Below, piece by piece: positions 53,748 to 62,850 of a DNA stretch of 64,000 nucleotides (its first letter is position 1; each line of letters begins with the position of its first letter). The translations under genes and the position numbers were made by a program. Under the pieces are notes generated by a model that searched no databases, was not told the DNA's origin, and saw only the letters and a program-made list of their open reading frames with translations. Source of the stretch: Saccharicrinis aurantiacus (GTDB lineage: Bacteria; Bacteroidota; Bacteroidia; Bacteroidales; Marinilabiliaceae); contig NZ_LYBV02000027.1 in assembly GCF_001660705.2 (NCBI RefSeq), positions 62,001 to 126,000 on the forward strand, written 5' to 3'.

Positions 53748-53770
53748 GGTAATAAAATAACACTAAGACG

Positions 53771-54349
53771 ATGAAAAACGTATTATTGCTACTAGCCGGA
53801 GGATTTGAAGTATTTGAAGCTAGTGTATTTATTGATGTTATGGGATGGAACCTTGTGGATGGAGATGGTACCACCAAGTTGGTTTCTTGTGGTTTTAATA
53901 GGGAAGTTAAAAGTTCTTTTAGCCATAAATTTGTTGTAGATCATTTGATTGATGAAATAAACGTAGACGATTTTGATGCCTTGGCTATTCCGGGTGGCTT
54001 TGAGGAGTTTGGCTTTTACAACGAGGCCTATGATGAAAAGTTCTTAAACCTGATTCGTGAATTCAACAAGCAGGATAAAATTATTGCTACAATATGCACC
54101 GGCGGCATGGCCATTGGTAAAAGTGGTATTTTAAAGGGTAAAAGAGGAACAACCTATACATCGCGACACTCACAACTAAAAGCATTAGGCGTAAATGTAG
54201 TGAATGAAGCAATTGTAGTTGAGGGTAAGGTGATTACTTCATGGAATCCCTCAACGGCTGTTGATGTAGCCTCAATACTTTTGGAGATGCTCACCTCTAA
54301 AGAAAATGCAAATTACATTAGGGAAATAATGGGGTTTGAAACTAATTAA
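53771..54349 (+). CDS. DJ-1/PfpI family protein
   Basis: 192-aa cytoplasmic protein of the DJ-1/ThiJ type. The flavodoxin-like core has LLLLAGGFEVFEASVFID, with the conserved Glu at about E16, and DALAIPGGFEEFG. The nucleophile elbow ATICTGGMAIG contains C109, the reactive cysteine, and is followed by a TYTSRHSQL region. Members include glyoxalase III/deglycase-type and chaperone proteins; the precise reaction is unclear. It has its own promoter box. The menA gene follows 39 bp downstream and may be co-transcribed. Confidence 0.92.
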   Translation: MKNVLLLLAGGFEVFEASVFIDVMGWNLVDGDGTTKLVSCGFNREVKSSFSHKFVVDHLIDEINVDDFDALAIPGGFEEFGFYNEAYDEKFLNLIREFNKQDKIIATICTGGMAIGKSGILKGKRGTTYTSRHSQLKALGVNVVNEAIVVEGKVITSWNPSTAVDVASILLEMLTSKENANYIREIMGFETN

Positions 54350-54388
54350 ATAATAATATTTATTTTGCGGGCTCAAACACAAAGCACA

Positions 54389-55291
54389 ATGTCAAAAATA
54401 AAATCTTACATCACTTCATTTCGATTGCGAACCTTACCCTTGGCCTTATCATCCATATTAATGGCCAATTTTATTGCCGCTTATAACAACGTATACCAAT
54501 GGAAAGTGGGATTATGGGCTGTGATAACAACCATATTATTGCAAATTTTATCCAATGTGGCCAATGATTATGGCGATGCCGTTTCTGGCGCCGATAACGA
54601 AGAGCGTGTTGGTCCGGATCGTATGGTTGCCAAAGGAAATATCTCTTTTAACGAGATGAAGGTTACTGTAATTGTATTTTCAGTATTGTCTTTTGTTTCG
54701 GGAGTTTACCTTATTTCTTTGGGTAATTTTGAGGCCATGAGCATTAAGGCGTGGGGCTTATTTGCCTTAGGTTTAGGTGCAATTGCTGCGGCTATTAAGT
54801 ATACCGTAGGCAAAAATCCATATGGGTATCGCGGCATGGGCGATGTTTTTGTATTTATATTTTTCGGTTTAGCCGGCGTTTTAGGTACTTACTTTTTACA
54901 TACCGGAGGAATTAATATTTGGCTGTTATTGCCAGCTTCAGCAGTAGGCTTTTTAAGTGCCGGAGTTTTAAATTTAAATAATTTAAGAGATATAGTTTCT
55001 GATGGCAATTCTGGTAAAAATACTCTGATTGTAAAAAATGGTAGTAATTGGGGTAAGAAGTATCATGCCTTTTTATTAATTGCCTCATTGGTTTGCATGA
55101 TTATTTATGGCTTTGCTCAATTTGAGAGTTTATGGCAATGGCTATTCTTATTACCATACGTATTGGTTTTTAAAAGCCTTGGCCTTGTAGTAAAAAACCA
55201 AGAACCTGCGCTGCTCGACCCGCACCTTAAAAAGTTAGCCATTGCTACATTTTTAATGGTAATTATGTCGGGAGTAGGATTGTTGTTTTAG
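54389..55291 (+). CDS. menA: 1,4-dihydroxy-2-naphthoate polyprenyltransferase
   Basis: 300-aa integral-membrane prenyltransferase that attaches the polyprenyl side chain to 1,4-dihydroxy-2-naphthoate in menaquinone synthesis. I start it at the ATG at 54389 (MSKIKSYITSFRLRTLPLAL). Eight to nine transmembrane helices are present. The first Asp-rich motif is SNVANDYGDAVSGADN, followed by RVGPDRMVAKG. The second is LNLNNLRDIVSDGNSGKNTL. Both are the UbiA-family metal/diphosphate sites. The neighbours menC and menE confirm the pathway. Confidence 0.94.
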   Translation: MSKIKSYITSFRLRTLPLALSSILMANFIAAYNNVYQWKVGLWAVITTILLQILSNVANDYGDAVSGADNEERVGPDRMVAKGNISFNEMKVTVIVFSVLSFVSGVYLISLGNFEAMSIKAWGLFALGLGAIAAAIKYTVGKNPYGYRGMGDVFVFIFFGLAGVLGTYFLHTGGINIWLLLPASAVGFLSAGVLNLNNLRDIVSDGNSGKNTLIVKNGSNWGKKYHAFLLIASLVCMIIYGFAQFESLWQWLFLLPYVLVFKSLGLVVKNQEPALLDPHLKKLAIATFLMVIMSGVGLLF

Positions 55292-55318
55292 CTTACGTTG
55301 CGATAAAAATTAGAAGAG

Positions 55319-55855
55319 ATGAACTTTAATACCGATCGATTAAAACTCACTGAGATTATTTGGGATGATCTTGAAGATATTCATGCTTTGCAGTCAGTAT
55401 TTGAGGTTGATGAGTTTAATACTGTTGGTATTCCCAAAGATATTGAAGAAACTAGGAATAATATTAAACCTTTTGTTGAGGCCAAAGGATCAAACAAGCA
55501 GTCTAAATATACTTGGAGTATTAGAATTGCCAATACAGACGAATTTATTGGCTTGGCAGGAATTAGCTTATCCAATGATAAATTCAGAATAGGGCAGATA
55601 TTTTATAAACTTCATCCAAAGTTTTGGGGTAAAGGATATGCAACAGAGGTTTCAAAGAAAATAATAGACCTTGGCTTTACACACTTTAATCTTCACCGAA
55701 TTGAAGCCGGGTTTGCCACTGAAAATATCAGATCTAAGCGTGTTTTAGAAAAGTGCGGTATGATAAAAGAGGGTGTGTATCGTAAGATATTACCAATTAG
55801 GGGAAATTGGGTTGATAGCTGTATTTATGCTATTACCGAGGAAGATATTAAGTAG
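55319..55855 (+). CDS. GNAT family N-acetyltransferase (RimJ/RimL type)
   Basis: 178-aa acetyl-CoA-dependent acyltransferase. The pattern is typical: TDRLKLTEIIWDDLEDIHAL at the start, then FIGLAGISLSNDKFRIGQIF, YKLHPKFWGKGYATEVSKKI with the acetyl-CoA loop, and FATENIRSKRVLEKCGMIKE. Substrates of this subgroup are ribosomal or other protein N-termini, or small molecules. The gene lies between menA (27 bp upstream) and menC (20 bp downstream) in the same direction, but has no known menaquinone role. Confidence 0.9.
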   Translation: MNFNTDRLKLTEIIWDDLEDIHALQSVFEVDEFNTVGIPKDIEETRNNIKPFVEAKGSNKQSKYTWSIRIANTDEFIGLAGISLSNDKFRIGQIFYKLHPKFWGKGYATEVSKKIIDLGFTHFNLHRIEAGFATENIRSKRVLEKCGMIKEGVYRKILPIRGNWVDSCIYAITEEDIK

Positions 55856-55875
55856 TATAATTTCAGATTACCACT

Positions 55876-56919
55876 ATGTTACAAGCAAATATAAAAAAGC
55901 ATACATTTCATTTTAATACACCAGGTGGCACTTCGCGTGGTGTTTTACATACTAAAGATAGTTGGTATTTGAGTATATGGAATAATGATAATTCTGCCAT
56001 CGTTGGAGTCGGCGAGTGTTCAATACTGCCAAAACTAAGTATTGATGACAAACCAAACATTGAAGATAAACTCAACGAAGTGGCTGCTCAAATTAATGAT
56101 TATGCCAGTAATTACCATCAAAGTTTATTGGAGTGGCCTGCTATACGTTTTGCTCTTGAAATGGCTTTGCTCGATTTGAAAAACGGTGGGAAAAGATTAA
56201 TATACGCATCGCCGTTCGCCTTGCAACAAAAGCCAATTGCCATAAATGGTTTAATATGGATGGGCGATATTGGATATATGAAATCGCAATTAAGCGAGAA
56301 GCTCAAGCAAGGTTTTTCATGTATTAAGATAAAAGTTGGTGCAATTAACTTTGATGATGAGGTTAATCTTATAAAAGAAATTCGTAAATCATTTTCGCCC
56401 AATCAAATTGAAATAAGAGTAGATGCCAATGGCGCTTTCTCTCCCGAAGATGCAATACGTAAACTTCAAATATTGAGTGAGCTTGATTTACATTCTATTG
56501 AGCAACCCATAAAAGCAGGGCAGTGGACTAATATGGCGAAACTCTGTGCCAATACTCCCTTGCCAATTGCTTTAGATGAGGAGTTAATTGGAGTAAATAC
56601 TGTTGAAGAAAAAAGACAAGTATTAGAAACCATAAAACCACAATATATTATTTTAAAGCCGTCGTTAGTAGGAGGTTTTAGAGCTTCTGAAGAATGGGTG
56701 ACTTTAGCCGAAGAATTCAGTGTTAATTGGTGGGCTACTTCAGCTTTAGAGGGCAATATTGGTTTAAATGCCATTGCACAATGGACCGCGAGTAAGAATA
56801 CCAATATGCCACAAGGCCTCGGAACAGGACAAGTTTTTTCTAATAATATTGATTCGCCATTGCAGGTGGAGGATGGTGCTTTAATCTATAATCAATCACT
56901 AAAATGGGGCAATTTATAA
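55876..56919 (+). CDS. menC: o-succinylbenzoate synthase
   Basis: 347-aa enolase-superfamily enzyme that dehydrates SHCHC to o-succinylbenzoate. Key features: the KIKVGAINFDDEVNLI region with its catalytic Lys, metal ligands in IRVDANGAFSPEDA, then LDLHSIEQPIKAG and LPIALDEELIG, and a second Lys in YIILKPSLVGGFRASEEW. Glu, Asp and Lys positions match the muconate-lactonizing subgroup. Its 3' end overlaps the menE start by 16 bp, so the two are translationally coupled. Confidence 0.93.
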   Translation: MLQANIKKHTFHFNTPGGTSRGVLHTKDSWYLSIWNNDNSAIVGVGECSILPKLSIDDKPNIEDKLNEVAAQINDYASNYHQSLLEWPAIRFALEMALLDLKNGGKRLIYASPFALQQKPIAINGLIWMGDIGYMKSQLSEKLKQGFSCIKIKVGAINFDDEVNLIKEIRKSFSPNQIEIRVDANGAFSPEDAIRKLQILSELDLHSIEQPIKAGQWTNMAKLCANTPLPIALDEELIGVNTVEEKRQVLETIKPQYIILKPSLVGGFRASEEWVTLAEEFSVNWWATSALEGNIGLNAIAQWTASKNTNMPQGLGTGQVFSNNIDSPLQVEDGALIYNQSLKWGNL

Positions 56920-58019
56920 ATACATATCATACCCTAACTTTGGAAGGAATCACACGAAGTGGTGAGATTTTAAGAGATTATTGTAGTGCTCAATTAAGTG
57001 ATAAGGGTATCGCGGATTGGGAAATAGCGATATATCAATTTTGTTTAGATTGGCTCTCATCTGATGATACTATTGTTGCCCAAACATCAGGCTCAACCGG
57101 AACGCCCAAAGAAATTCAAATACAAAAGAAACATATGGTGGCTTCGGCAGAAAAAACCATCGCATACTTTAATTTGGAGCCAGGAGATACAGCCTCGTTG
57201 CCCTTATCAGCAAATTATATAGCCGGTAAAATGATGTTGGTGCGAGCCTTTGTGGGGCGCTTAAATATTATTGGTATGGCACCTTGCTCTAACCCGATTG
57301 CCGAATTAAAGCAGCATGTGAATTTTGCTCCTTTGGTACCTATGCAAGTTATCAATGCTTTACAAACAGTCAAGGGAGAGTGGCCTGTTGATACCATTAT
57401 TATTGGTGGAGGTGCTATTTCTGATATCTATAAAGAACAATTACGGCTTAAACAAACAGCATTTTATGAAACCTATGGAATGACGGAAACGGTTTCGCAC
57501 ATCGCATTAAAAAATATCAGCGAAAGCAGTTTTTTAGCCCTAAAGGGGGTTTCGTTTTCAAGCGATGAACGAGAGTGTTTGTGTATTGATGCACCTGATG
57601 TAGTTTCTGAGAAGATTGTTACCAATGATATAGTCCAATTGAATTCACAAACTTCTTTTTCATTTATAGGTAGGTACGACAATGTTATAAATACGGGCGG
57701 TATTAAACTGGTGCCCGAAAAGCTAGAAGCTAAAATTGTGGCTCATTTAAAAACACCGTTTGTAATATCTAGTCTGCCAAATGATTTATTGGGGGAGGAG
57801 TTGGTATTGGTTTATACGGATCCTACTTTAACAAAAGCTAAACTATCTGATATTTTCAGAAATACTAAACTAACTAAATACGAGATGCCTCGAAAGGCAA
57901 TACTCCTTTCTCAACTTCCTCTTACAGAAACTGAAAAGGTTAAAAGAGCCTGCTTAAAAGGCTTAATCGCTAAGGCGGATGCCCAATGTATCATGAAAAA
58001 AATCATATTTAAACCTTGA
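56904..58019 (+). CDS. menE: o-succinylbenzoate-CoA ligase
   Basis: 371-aa AMP-binding enzyme that activates o-succinylbenzoate to its CoA thioester. The P-loop is AQTSGSTGTPKEIQIQKKHM. The AMP site is FYETYGMTETVSHIALK. The hinge region is SFIGRYDNVINTGGIKLVPEK, and a C-terminal catalytic Lys lies in LPLTETEKVKRACL. The protein is shorter than typical acyl-CoA synthetases, as is usual for MenE in this phylum. It overlaps menC by 16 bp. The other men genes (F, D, H, B) are outside the window. Confidence 0.93.
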   Translation: MGQFINTYHTLTLEGITRSGEILRDYCSAQLSDKGIADWEIAIYQFCLDWLSSDDTIVAQTSGSTGTPKEIQIQKKHMVASAEKTIAYFNLEPGDTASLPLSANYIAGKMMLVRAFVGRLNIIGMAPCSNPIAELKQHVNFAPLVPMQVINALQTVKGEWPVDTIIIGGGAISDIYKEQLRLKQTAFYETYGMTETVSHIALKNISESSFLALKGVSFSSDERECLCIDAPDVVSEKIVTNDIVQLNSQTSFSFIGRYDNVINTGGIKLVPEKLEAKIVAHLKTPFVISSLPNDLLGEELVLVYTDPTLTKAKLSDIFRNTKLTKYEMPRKAILLSQLPLTETEKVKRACLKGLIAKADAQCIMKKIIFKP

Positions 58020-58084
58020 TATTTTATTTTTCTTTGGGAATTCATTTTTCTTAAAATGAAGATATATTCTCTAAAAAATACAAT

Positions 58085-59281
58085 ATGAAGAAGTTATTGC
58101 TTTCGGCAGCTCTTCTTTCAGCATTTACATTTTCATCTGTAAAAGCACAGGAAGAAGAAAAAGAAGGTTACAAGTTTGAAACCGTTTATGATATTGAAAC
58201 AACTTGCGTAAAGAACCAATATAAGTCAGGAACCTGTTGGAGTTTTTCAGGTTTGTCTTTTTTAGAATCTGAAATGATTAAAGCCGGAAAAGAAGCGGCT
58301 GATTTATCAGAAATGTTTGTTGTTCGCAATTGTTATTCAGATAAAGCTACTAAATATGTTCGTTTACATGGTTCACTAAACTTTGGTGCAGGTGGTTCAT
58401 TCGAAGATGTAATTTATACTTTACGCAATTATGGCTTAGTTCCTGAGGAGGCTTACGCTGGTTTAGAATATGGCGAAGAAAAGCACGTACATGGTGAATT
58501 AGATCAATTGCTTTTGGCTTATGTTGATGGAGTAATTAAAAATAAAAACAAAAAATTATCTCCGGCTTGGCATAAAGGTTTTAATGGGATATTAGATGCA
58601 TACCTAGGCGAGTACCCTGAAACATTTGAATACGAAGGAAAAGAATATACTCCTGAATCATTTACAAGTGAGCGCACAGGCTTAAATGCCGATGATTATA
58701 TCATGATATCTTCATTTTCGCATCATCCATATAACGAAAAATTTATTTTCGAAGTACCTGATAACTGGGTTTGGGGCGAAGTTTACAATGTTGAGTTGGA
58801 TGACATGACTAGCATTATGCACAATGCACTTGAAAATGGTTATACTTTTGGATGGGCTTCAGATGTCAGCGAAAAAGGATTTTCGTTTAAAAATGGTGTT
58901 GCCATAGTTCCTGAAAATGACTTAGAGTCTATGGACGGATCAGAACGTTCTCGTTGGGAAAGCATGAGTAAAGCAGATCGCGAAAAAGCGATGTATAGTT
59001 TTGATGCTCCTGTTAAAGAAAAAGTAATTACTCCTGAATTGCGTCAAGAACAATTTGATAATTATTTATCTACTGATGATCATGGAATGCACGTAACAGG
59101 TATGTCGAAAGATCAGAATGGTACTATTTATTATAAGGTGAAAAATTCATGGGATACGAATAATGTTTACGATGGATACTTATATGCATCAGAAGCATTT
59201 GTTCAACTTAAAACCATGAACATCTTAATTAATAAAAAAGCTTTACCAAAGGATATTAAAAAGAAATTAGGCATAAAATAA
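58085..59281 (+). CDS. Exported C1 peptidase, PepC/bleomycin-hydrolase-like
   Basis: 398-aa papain-fold cysteine peptidase. The signal peptide is about 1-21 (LLSAALLSAFTFSSVKAQ). Catalytic residues: C51 in YKSGTCWSFSGLSFLESE, H333 in DDHGMHVTGM (the HAM position of bleomycin hydrolases) and N354 in KVKNSWDT. The central insert (about 120-260) and lack of a propeptide fit the PepC family, although cytoplasmic PepC lacks a signal peptide. An exported aminopeptidase or endopeptidase of the cell envelope is likely. The gene is monocistronic, with a strong terminator at 59337-59375. Confidence 0.9.
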   Translation: MKKLLLSAALLSAFTFSSVKAQEEEKEGYKFETVYDIETTCVKNQYKSGTCWSFSGLSFLESEMIKAGKEAADLSEMFVVRNCYSDKATKYVRLHGSLNFGAGGSFEDVIYTLRNYGLVPEEAYAGLEYGEEKHVHGELDQLLLAYVDGVIKNKNKKLSPAWHKGFNGILDAYLGEYPETFEYEGKEYTPESFTSERTGLNADDYIMISSFSHHPYNEKFIFEVPDNWVWGEVYNVELDDMTSIMHNALENGYTFGWASDVSEKGFSFKNGVAIVPENDLESMDGSERSRWESMSKADREKAMYSFDAPVKEKVITPELRQEQFDNYLSTDDHGMHVTGMSKDQNGTIYYKVKNSWDTNNVYDGYLYASEAFVQLKTMNILINKKALPKDIKKKLGIK

Positions 59282-59336
59282 AGGCCTTAAAGGTAACGAT
59301 ATCACTTTTTTACCCAATCAATTGATGTCGATATTG

Positions 59337-59375
59337 ACTCCGACCTTATTATTAAGGTCGGAGTTTTTGTTTTTA
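59337..59375 (+). terminator. Terminator of the C1 peptidase gene
   Basis: Perfect 12-bp stem ACTCCGACCTTA (59337-59348) / TAAGGTCGGAGT (59353-59364) with a 4-nt loop, followed by TTTTTGTTTTT. Confidence 0.92.
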
Positions 59376-59391
59376 TAGCTGCCATAAATAC

Positions 59392-59399
59392 TATATTTG
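59392..59399 (+). promoter_or_regulatory. Candidate -7 box for the SRPBCC protein gene
   Basis: TATATTTG matches TAnnTTTG, 22 bp before the ATG at 59422. A TTTG at 59366-59369 lies 22 bp upstream of it, slightly long for the -33 box. It sits just after the preceding terminator. Confidence 0.5.
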
Positions 59400-59421
59400 C
59401 TGTAACTAAAATATTACCATT

Positions 59422-59811
59422 ATGAGTTTGAGAGATTTTAAAACACGCTTAAAAATAAAGACTGAAGCCGAGGATGTTTATGCAGCATTAACCAATCCTT
59501 TTACCATTGAATTATGGTCGGGTTACAAAGCGCAAATGAGTACTGAGGTAAATTCTGAATTCTCCTTATGGGATGGTGATATTGTTGGCATGAACCTGGA
59601 TTTTGAGACCAATAAAATGGTTCAGCAGCAATGGTATTTTGGTGATCAAGAAGAGCCTTCAATTGTAACCATAAAAATATTTGACGATAAGAAAGGGGTA
59701 CAAATTGAGTTAAACCATACCAATATCCCAGCAGACGAGTATGATGATATTTGCGAAGGATGGACAGAATATTACCTAGGGGCTATTAAAGAGTTTTTTG
59801 AACAAGACTAA
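59422..59811 (+). CDS. START-like/SRPBCC domain protein
   Basis: 129-aa soluble protein with an AHSA1-like helix-grip fold: KTEAEDVYAALTNPFTIELW and SGYKAQMSTE at the start, LWDGDIVGMNLDFETNKMVQ and WYFGDQEEPSIVTIKIFDD in the middle, and a C-terminal helix with CEGWTEYYLGAIKEFFEQD. Proteins of this fold bind small ligands or hydrophobic compounds. The ligand is unknown. The YigZ gene follows 36 bp downstream and is probably in the same transcript. Confidence 0.85.
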   Translation: MSLRDFKTRLKIKTEAEDVYAALTNPFTIELWSGYKAQMSTEVNSEFSLWDGDIVGMNLDFETNKMVQQQWYFGDQEEPSIVTIKIFDDKKGVQIELNHTNIPADEYDDICEGWTEYYLGAIKEFFEQD

Positions 59812-59847
59812 CTTAGCACAACAGGTTTCAATTTATAACTACCCATA

Positions 59848-60456
59848 ATGTCAGATTCCTATAATACCATAGAACACCCTTCCGAAGGCTTATATAAAGA
59901 AAAGGGAAGTAAGTTTATTGCCTATGCCTACCCGGTTTATACAGAAGAGCAGATAAAGGAACGTGTTGCTGAGTTAAAAGATAAATATTATGATGCGCGC
60001 CATCATTGTTTTGCTTGGCAATTGGGTGTGGATGGCAAGCGCTTCAGGGCCAATGATGATGGCGAACCTTCGGGTAGTGCAGGTAAGCCTATTCATGGAC
60101 AAATTAAATCGCACGAGTTAACTAATATATTAGTGGTGGTGGTTCGATATTTTGGAGGCACTAAATTGGGTGTTCCTGGTTTGATACGTGCCTATAAAGA
60201 AGCTACAATTGATGCCATTAACAACGGAACTATCATTGAAAAAACCGTAAACGATGTATATCAAATTAATTTTGATTACTTGGTGATGAATGATATCATG
60301 CGCATCGTGAAAGAAGAAAAACTAAACCTTACCAAGCAAGATTTTAATCTTACTTGTACTGTAGTGTTTAGTCTTCGTCAGTCTGAAGTAGCTCACGTAA
60401 TTGGGCGCATTGAGAAAGTTGAAAGTGTGCGTTGTGAGTTTCTGCGTGTGGAATAA
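59848..60456 (+). CDS. YigZ/IMPACT family protein
   Basis: 202-aa protein of the YigZ family (IMPACT N-terminal domain plus a ferredoxin-like C-terminal DUF1949 domain). Conserved stretches: HPSEGLYKEKGSKFIAYAYP, YYDARHHCFAWQLG, NDDGEPSGSAGKPI, NILVVVVRYFGGTKLGVPGL and IRAYKEA. The role in cells is uncertain; a link to translation or nucleic-acid binding has been proposed for the family. Its stop lies 2 bp from the stop of the convergent chemoreceptor gene, with no terminator between. Confidence 0.92.
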   Translation: MSDSYNTIEHPSEGLYKEKGSKFIAYAYPVYTEEQIKERVAELKDKYYDARHHCFAWQLGVDGKRFRANDDGEPSGSAGKPIHGQIKSHELTNILVVVVRYFGGTKLGVPGLIRAYKEATIDAINNGTIIEKTVNDVYQINFDYLVMNDIMRIVKEEKLNLTKQDFNLTCTVVFSLRQSEVAHVIGRIEKVESVRCEFLRVE

Positions 60457-60458
60457 TT

Positions 60459-62474
60459 TTAACTTACCACTTCTTTCTCGGGGCTTTTAATTTTAATGCC
60501 TTTTACCGATTCGCTGATTTTTCCTAGTTTAACACGACTTTCGCCCATCGGTTTTTGCTTGCTTTTCTTCTTCTTTTTTTTCTTCTTCTTTTTTATGATT
60601 TGATTTCCCTGAACGGTAAAGAAGTTAAGCATTTCTTGCATTTCAATCGACTCCTTAAATAGGATGTCCGATTCTGCCGAAATCTCTTCCGCCATAGCAG
60701 CAATACGTTGCGTGTGATTGTTAAATTCACTTACTGCGCTGGTTATTTGAATAGTTTCACTTTCTTGTTCCATTGCCGAATCTGCAATGTCTTGGATGGA
60801 AGTAACAGATTGCTGTGAGTCAGAATAAATTCGTTTTATACTCGACTCTACAATATTTGAGTGTTCCTTTCCTTTGCTCGATATAGAAGTGATCTCGCTA
60901 GATACTTGCTGTGCCTTAGCAGCTAAATCTCTAATGCCATTGGCAACAACACCAAATCCTTTACCTACATTTCCTGCTTTAGCAGCTTCTATGGATGCGT
61001 TAAGAGCCAATATGTTGGTTTGCATAGCAATACCTTTTATATCACTCGATTTACCCATAAGTTGATCCATTACCTCTATTGCAGCCTGTGTTTCTTTTAA
61101 TTCAAGCTTTAGTTTTTCGGCAGATTCAGTCCCTCTCTTTGCCATATTCTGGGCATTTCCTGAGCTTAACGATATTAGTGATGACATTTCTTCCATGGCC
61201 GCCGATAGTTCTTCTGATGAAGAGGCCTGTGAATTAGAGTGCTTGGTTAGGTTAGCCGCTTTGTTACTAAAGCGTTGACTCATCTTATTAATAGTATTCG
61301 ATAGCCCGCTAAGTTTAATAACCATTTGCTTAATCTTCTCATTACTATTATGAATGTATTTTGCTAGTTCTCCAATTTCATCTTTTTGGTTAAACTCAAA
61401 TGAACTGTTTAGTTTTCCCTTAGCCTGAAGTTGTGCATATTCCATCAGCTGATAAATAGGGCGGGTAAAAGAGTTAGTTAGTATCCGCGACAATAGCAAG
61501 CCAATAATGATAACGATGGCCACTCCCCATATTAATATTCTTTGGGATGAACGAGCAAATAGATTGTTTTTCTCAGATGCCTTGTGTACCGATTCAAATA
61601 AGTTCTCATTTAGTTTTTGAGTTAATGCTATCCCTGTAGCCATAACTTCATTTGAACTTAATCGGTGATTATCTTCCCACTTTTTATATAATATTGATAA
61701 GGCCTCTTTGTAATTATTACTTGAGGCTTGCATGGTATTTAAAGTTTCAATATCATATAACTTAGTGGTTATAGGTCTAATGTATTCGATGTTCTGATGT
61801 ATTGTTTCAAAATAATCATCTGTATTTTTTATTAATTCAGGTTTGTGGTTTAATTCAGCTTTCCACAACAGATTATTTAGCTCATCAATATTGTCCATTA
61901 CACCATTCATTAACCTAATTTTATCAACACGCCTCTTAATAATATGTTTATCAGAACCTTTATCAATATCCTTTTTGAGTTTTTTATATTGCAGTTCAAG
62001 GTAAATGGCGCATTGTTGTCGAAGCTTATTGTAGGCAGTATCCATTATGGAATGGGCATCTGATACATCTTTAAAAGAATTCTTAGTTTGCATTACAATT
62101 TCTGAAAAAGACTCTAACTCAGACTGTAATTCAGTAATTTTTGTTTTAAACGATTTGTCGTTTTGGAGTAGAGTGGCTAATTCTCCTAATTCTTTTTTTG
62201 AGTTATTTAAATAAAAAATTCCATCAGATAAATAATCATTGTCTTTGCTGTATCCATAACTTCTAAGGTTAAAGATGGCACTTTGCCAATTTCGCTCCAT
62301 TTCACTAGCTTTTTTTATAGATGGAACTTGTGTGCTTGATAGCGAGGTAGCTGATTTAATAATCCTACGCTGTTCCAGTATAGCTATTGAACCAAATAAA
62401 ATAAAAACACCAAGAAAAGTAGCGAAACTGTAATTTAGCTTGTGAGCAATTTTTAAATTGTTCCAATTCATCAT
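60459..62474 (-). CDS. Methyl-accepting chemotaxis-type receptor with polylysine near the C-terminus
   Basis: 671-aa membrane receptor. Transmembrane helix 1 is about 14-33. A long helical periplasmic sensor of about 275 residues follows, then transmembrane helix 2 at about 309-329 (LIWGVAIVIIIGLLL), a HAMP domain at about 330-385 and the cytoplasmic signalling helices to about 625. The hairpin tip is recognisable (NILALNASIEAAKAGNVGKG, FGVVANGIRDLAAKAQQVSS). Sites and length suggest a classical chemoreceptor, but no che or flagellar genes are in the window. Just after the signalling region are ten consecutive Lys (about residues 628-637). The tail ends EKEVVS. Bacteroidota mostly move by gliding, so the output may not be flagellar. 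Confidence 0.9.
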   Translation of the reverse strand: MMNWNNLKIAHKLNYSFATFLGVFILFGSIAILEQRRIIKSATSLSSTQVPSIKKASEMERNWQSAIFNLRSYGYSKDNDYLSDGIFYLNNSKKELGELATLLQNDKSFKTKITELQSELESFSEIVMQTKNSFKDVSDAHSIMDTAYNKLRQQCAIYLELQYKKLKKDIDKGSDKHIIKRRVDKIRLMNGVMDNIDELNNLLWKAELNHKPELIKNTDDYFETIHQNIEYIRPITTKLYDIETLNTMQASSNNYKEALSILYKKWEDNHRLSSNEVMATGIALTQKLNENLFESVHKASEKNNLFARSSQRILIWGVAIVIIIGLLLSRILTNSFTRPIYQLMEYAQLQAKGKLNSSFEFNQKDEIGELAKYIHNSNEKIKQMVIKLSGLSNTINKMSQRFSNKAANLTKHSNSQASSSEELSAAMEEMSSLISLSSGNAQNMAKRGTESAEKLKLELKETQAAIEVMDQLMGKSSDIKGIAMQTNILALNASIEAAKAGNVGKGFGVVANGIRDLAAKAQQVSSEITSISSKGKEHSNIVESSIKRIYSDSQQSVTSIQDIADSAMEQESETIQITSAVSEFNNHTQRIAAMAEEISAESDILFKESIEMQEMLNFFTVQGNQIIKKKKKKKKKKSKQKPMGESRVKLGKISESVKGIKIKSPEKEVVS

Positions 62475-62850
62475 ATAATATAGTTAACAAAGACAAGTGT
62501 GTATAGGCCATATCGCCAGCGCTCAAAAGTAAACTAGGCGCACGCTTGATTTATTATGTTAGTGTTAAGTGATTGTTATTTTATTAACTAAAGTATATGC
62601 TTTGTGTAACTATAGTAAAGTTATCCTGTACTGAAGTATGGTTAATTGTACGAAGAGTAAAAAAAAGTAAGTATAACTGCATTTGTGTAAAGTTGGTTTG
62701 TTCTGGGTCTTTATTTTCATAATACCAACAGTATTTCAATGTCATGTTGGTATAAGCCTATAAATTAATTAGGGTGCTTATTATGAATTATGGATTTTAA
62801 TTGATTAAATTTGGCTTTGAAACCTAGAAATAATTAAAAACTAAAATATC
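62475..62850. other. Intergenic region with inverted repeat upstream of ferritin gene
   Basis: 376 bp without a gene. A perfect 9-bp inverted repeat, ATACCAACA (62722-62730) / TGTTGGTAT (62745-62753), with a 14-nt spacer, lies about 100 bp before the ferritin start and could be an operator or a small hairpin. The promoter box is listed separately. Confidence 0.5.
62806..62813 (+). promoter_or_regulatory. Candidate -7 box of the ferritin gene
   Basis: TAAATTTG matches TAnnTTTG, 37 bp before the ATG at 62851. No clear TTTG lies at the expected distance upstream. Confidence 0.5.
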
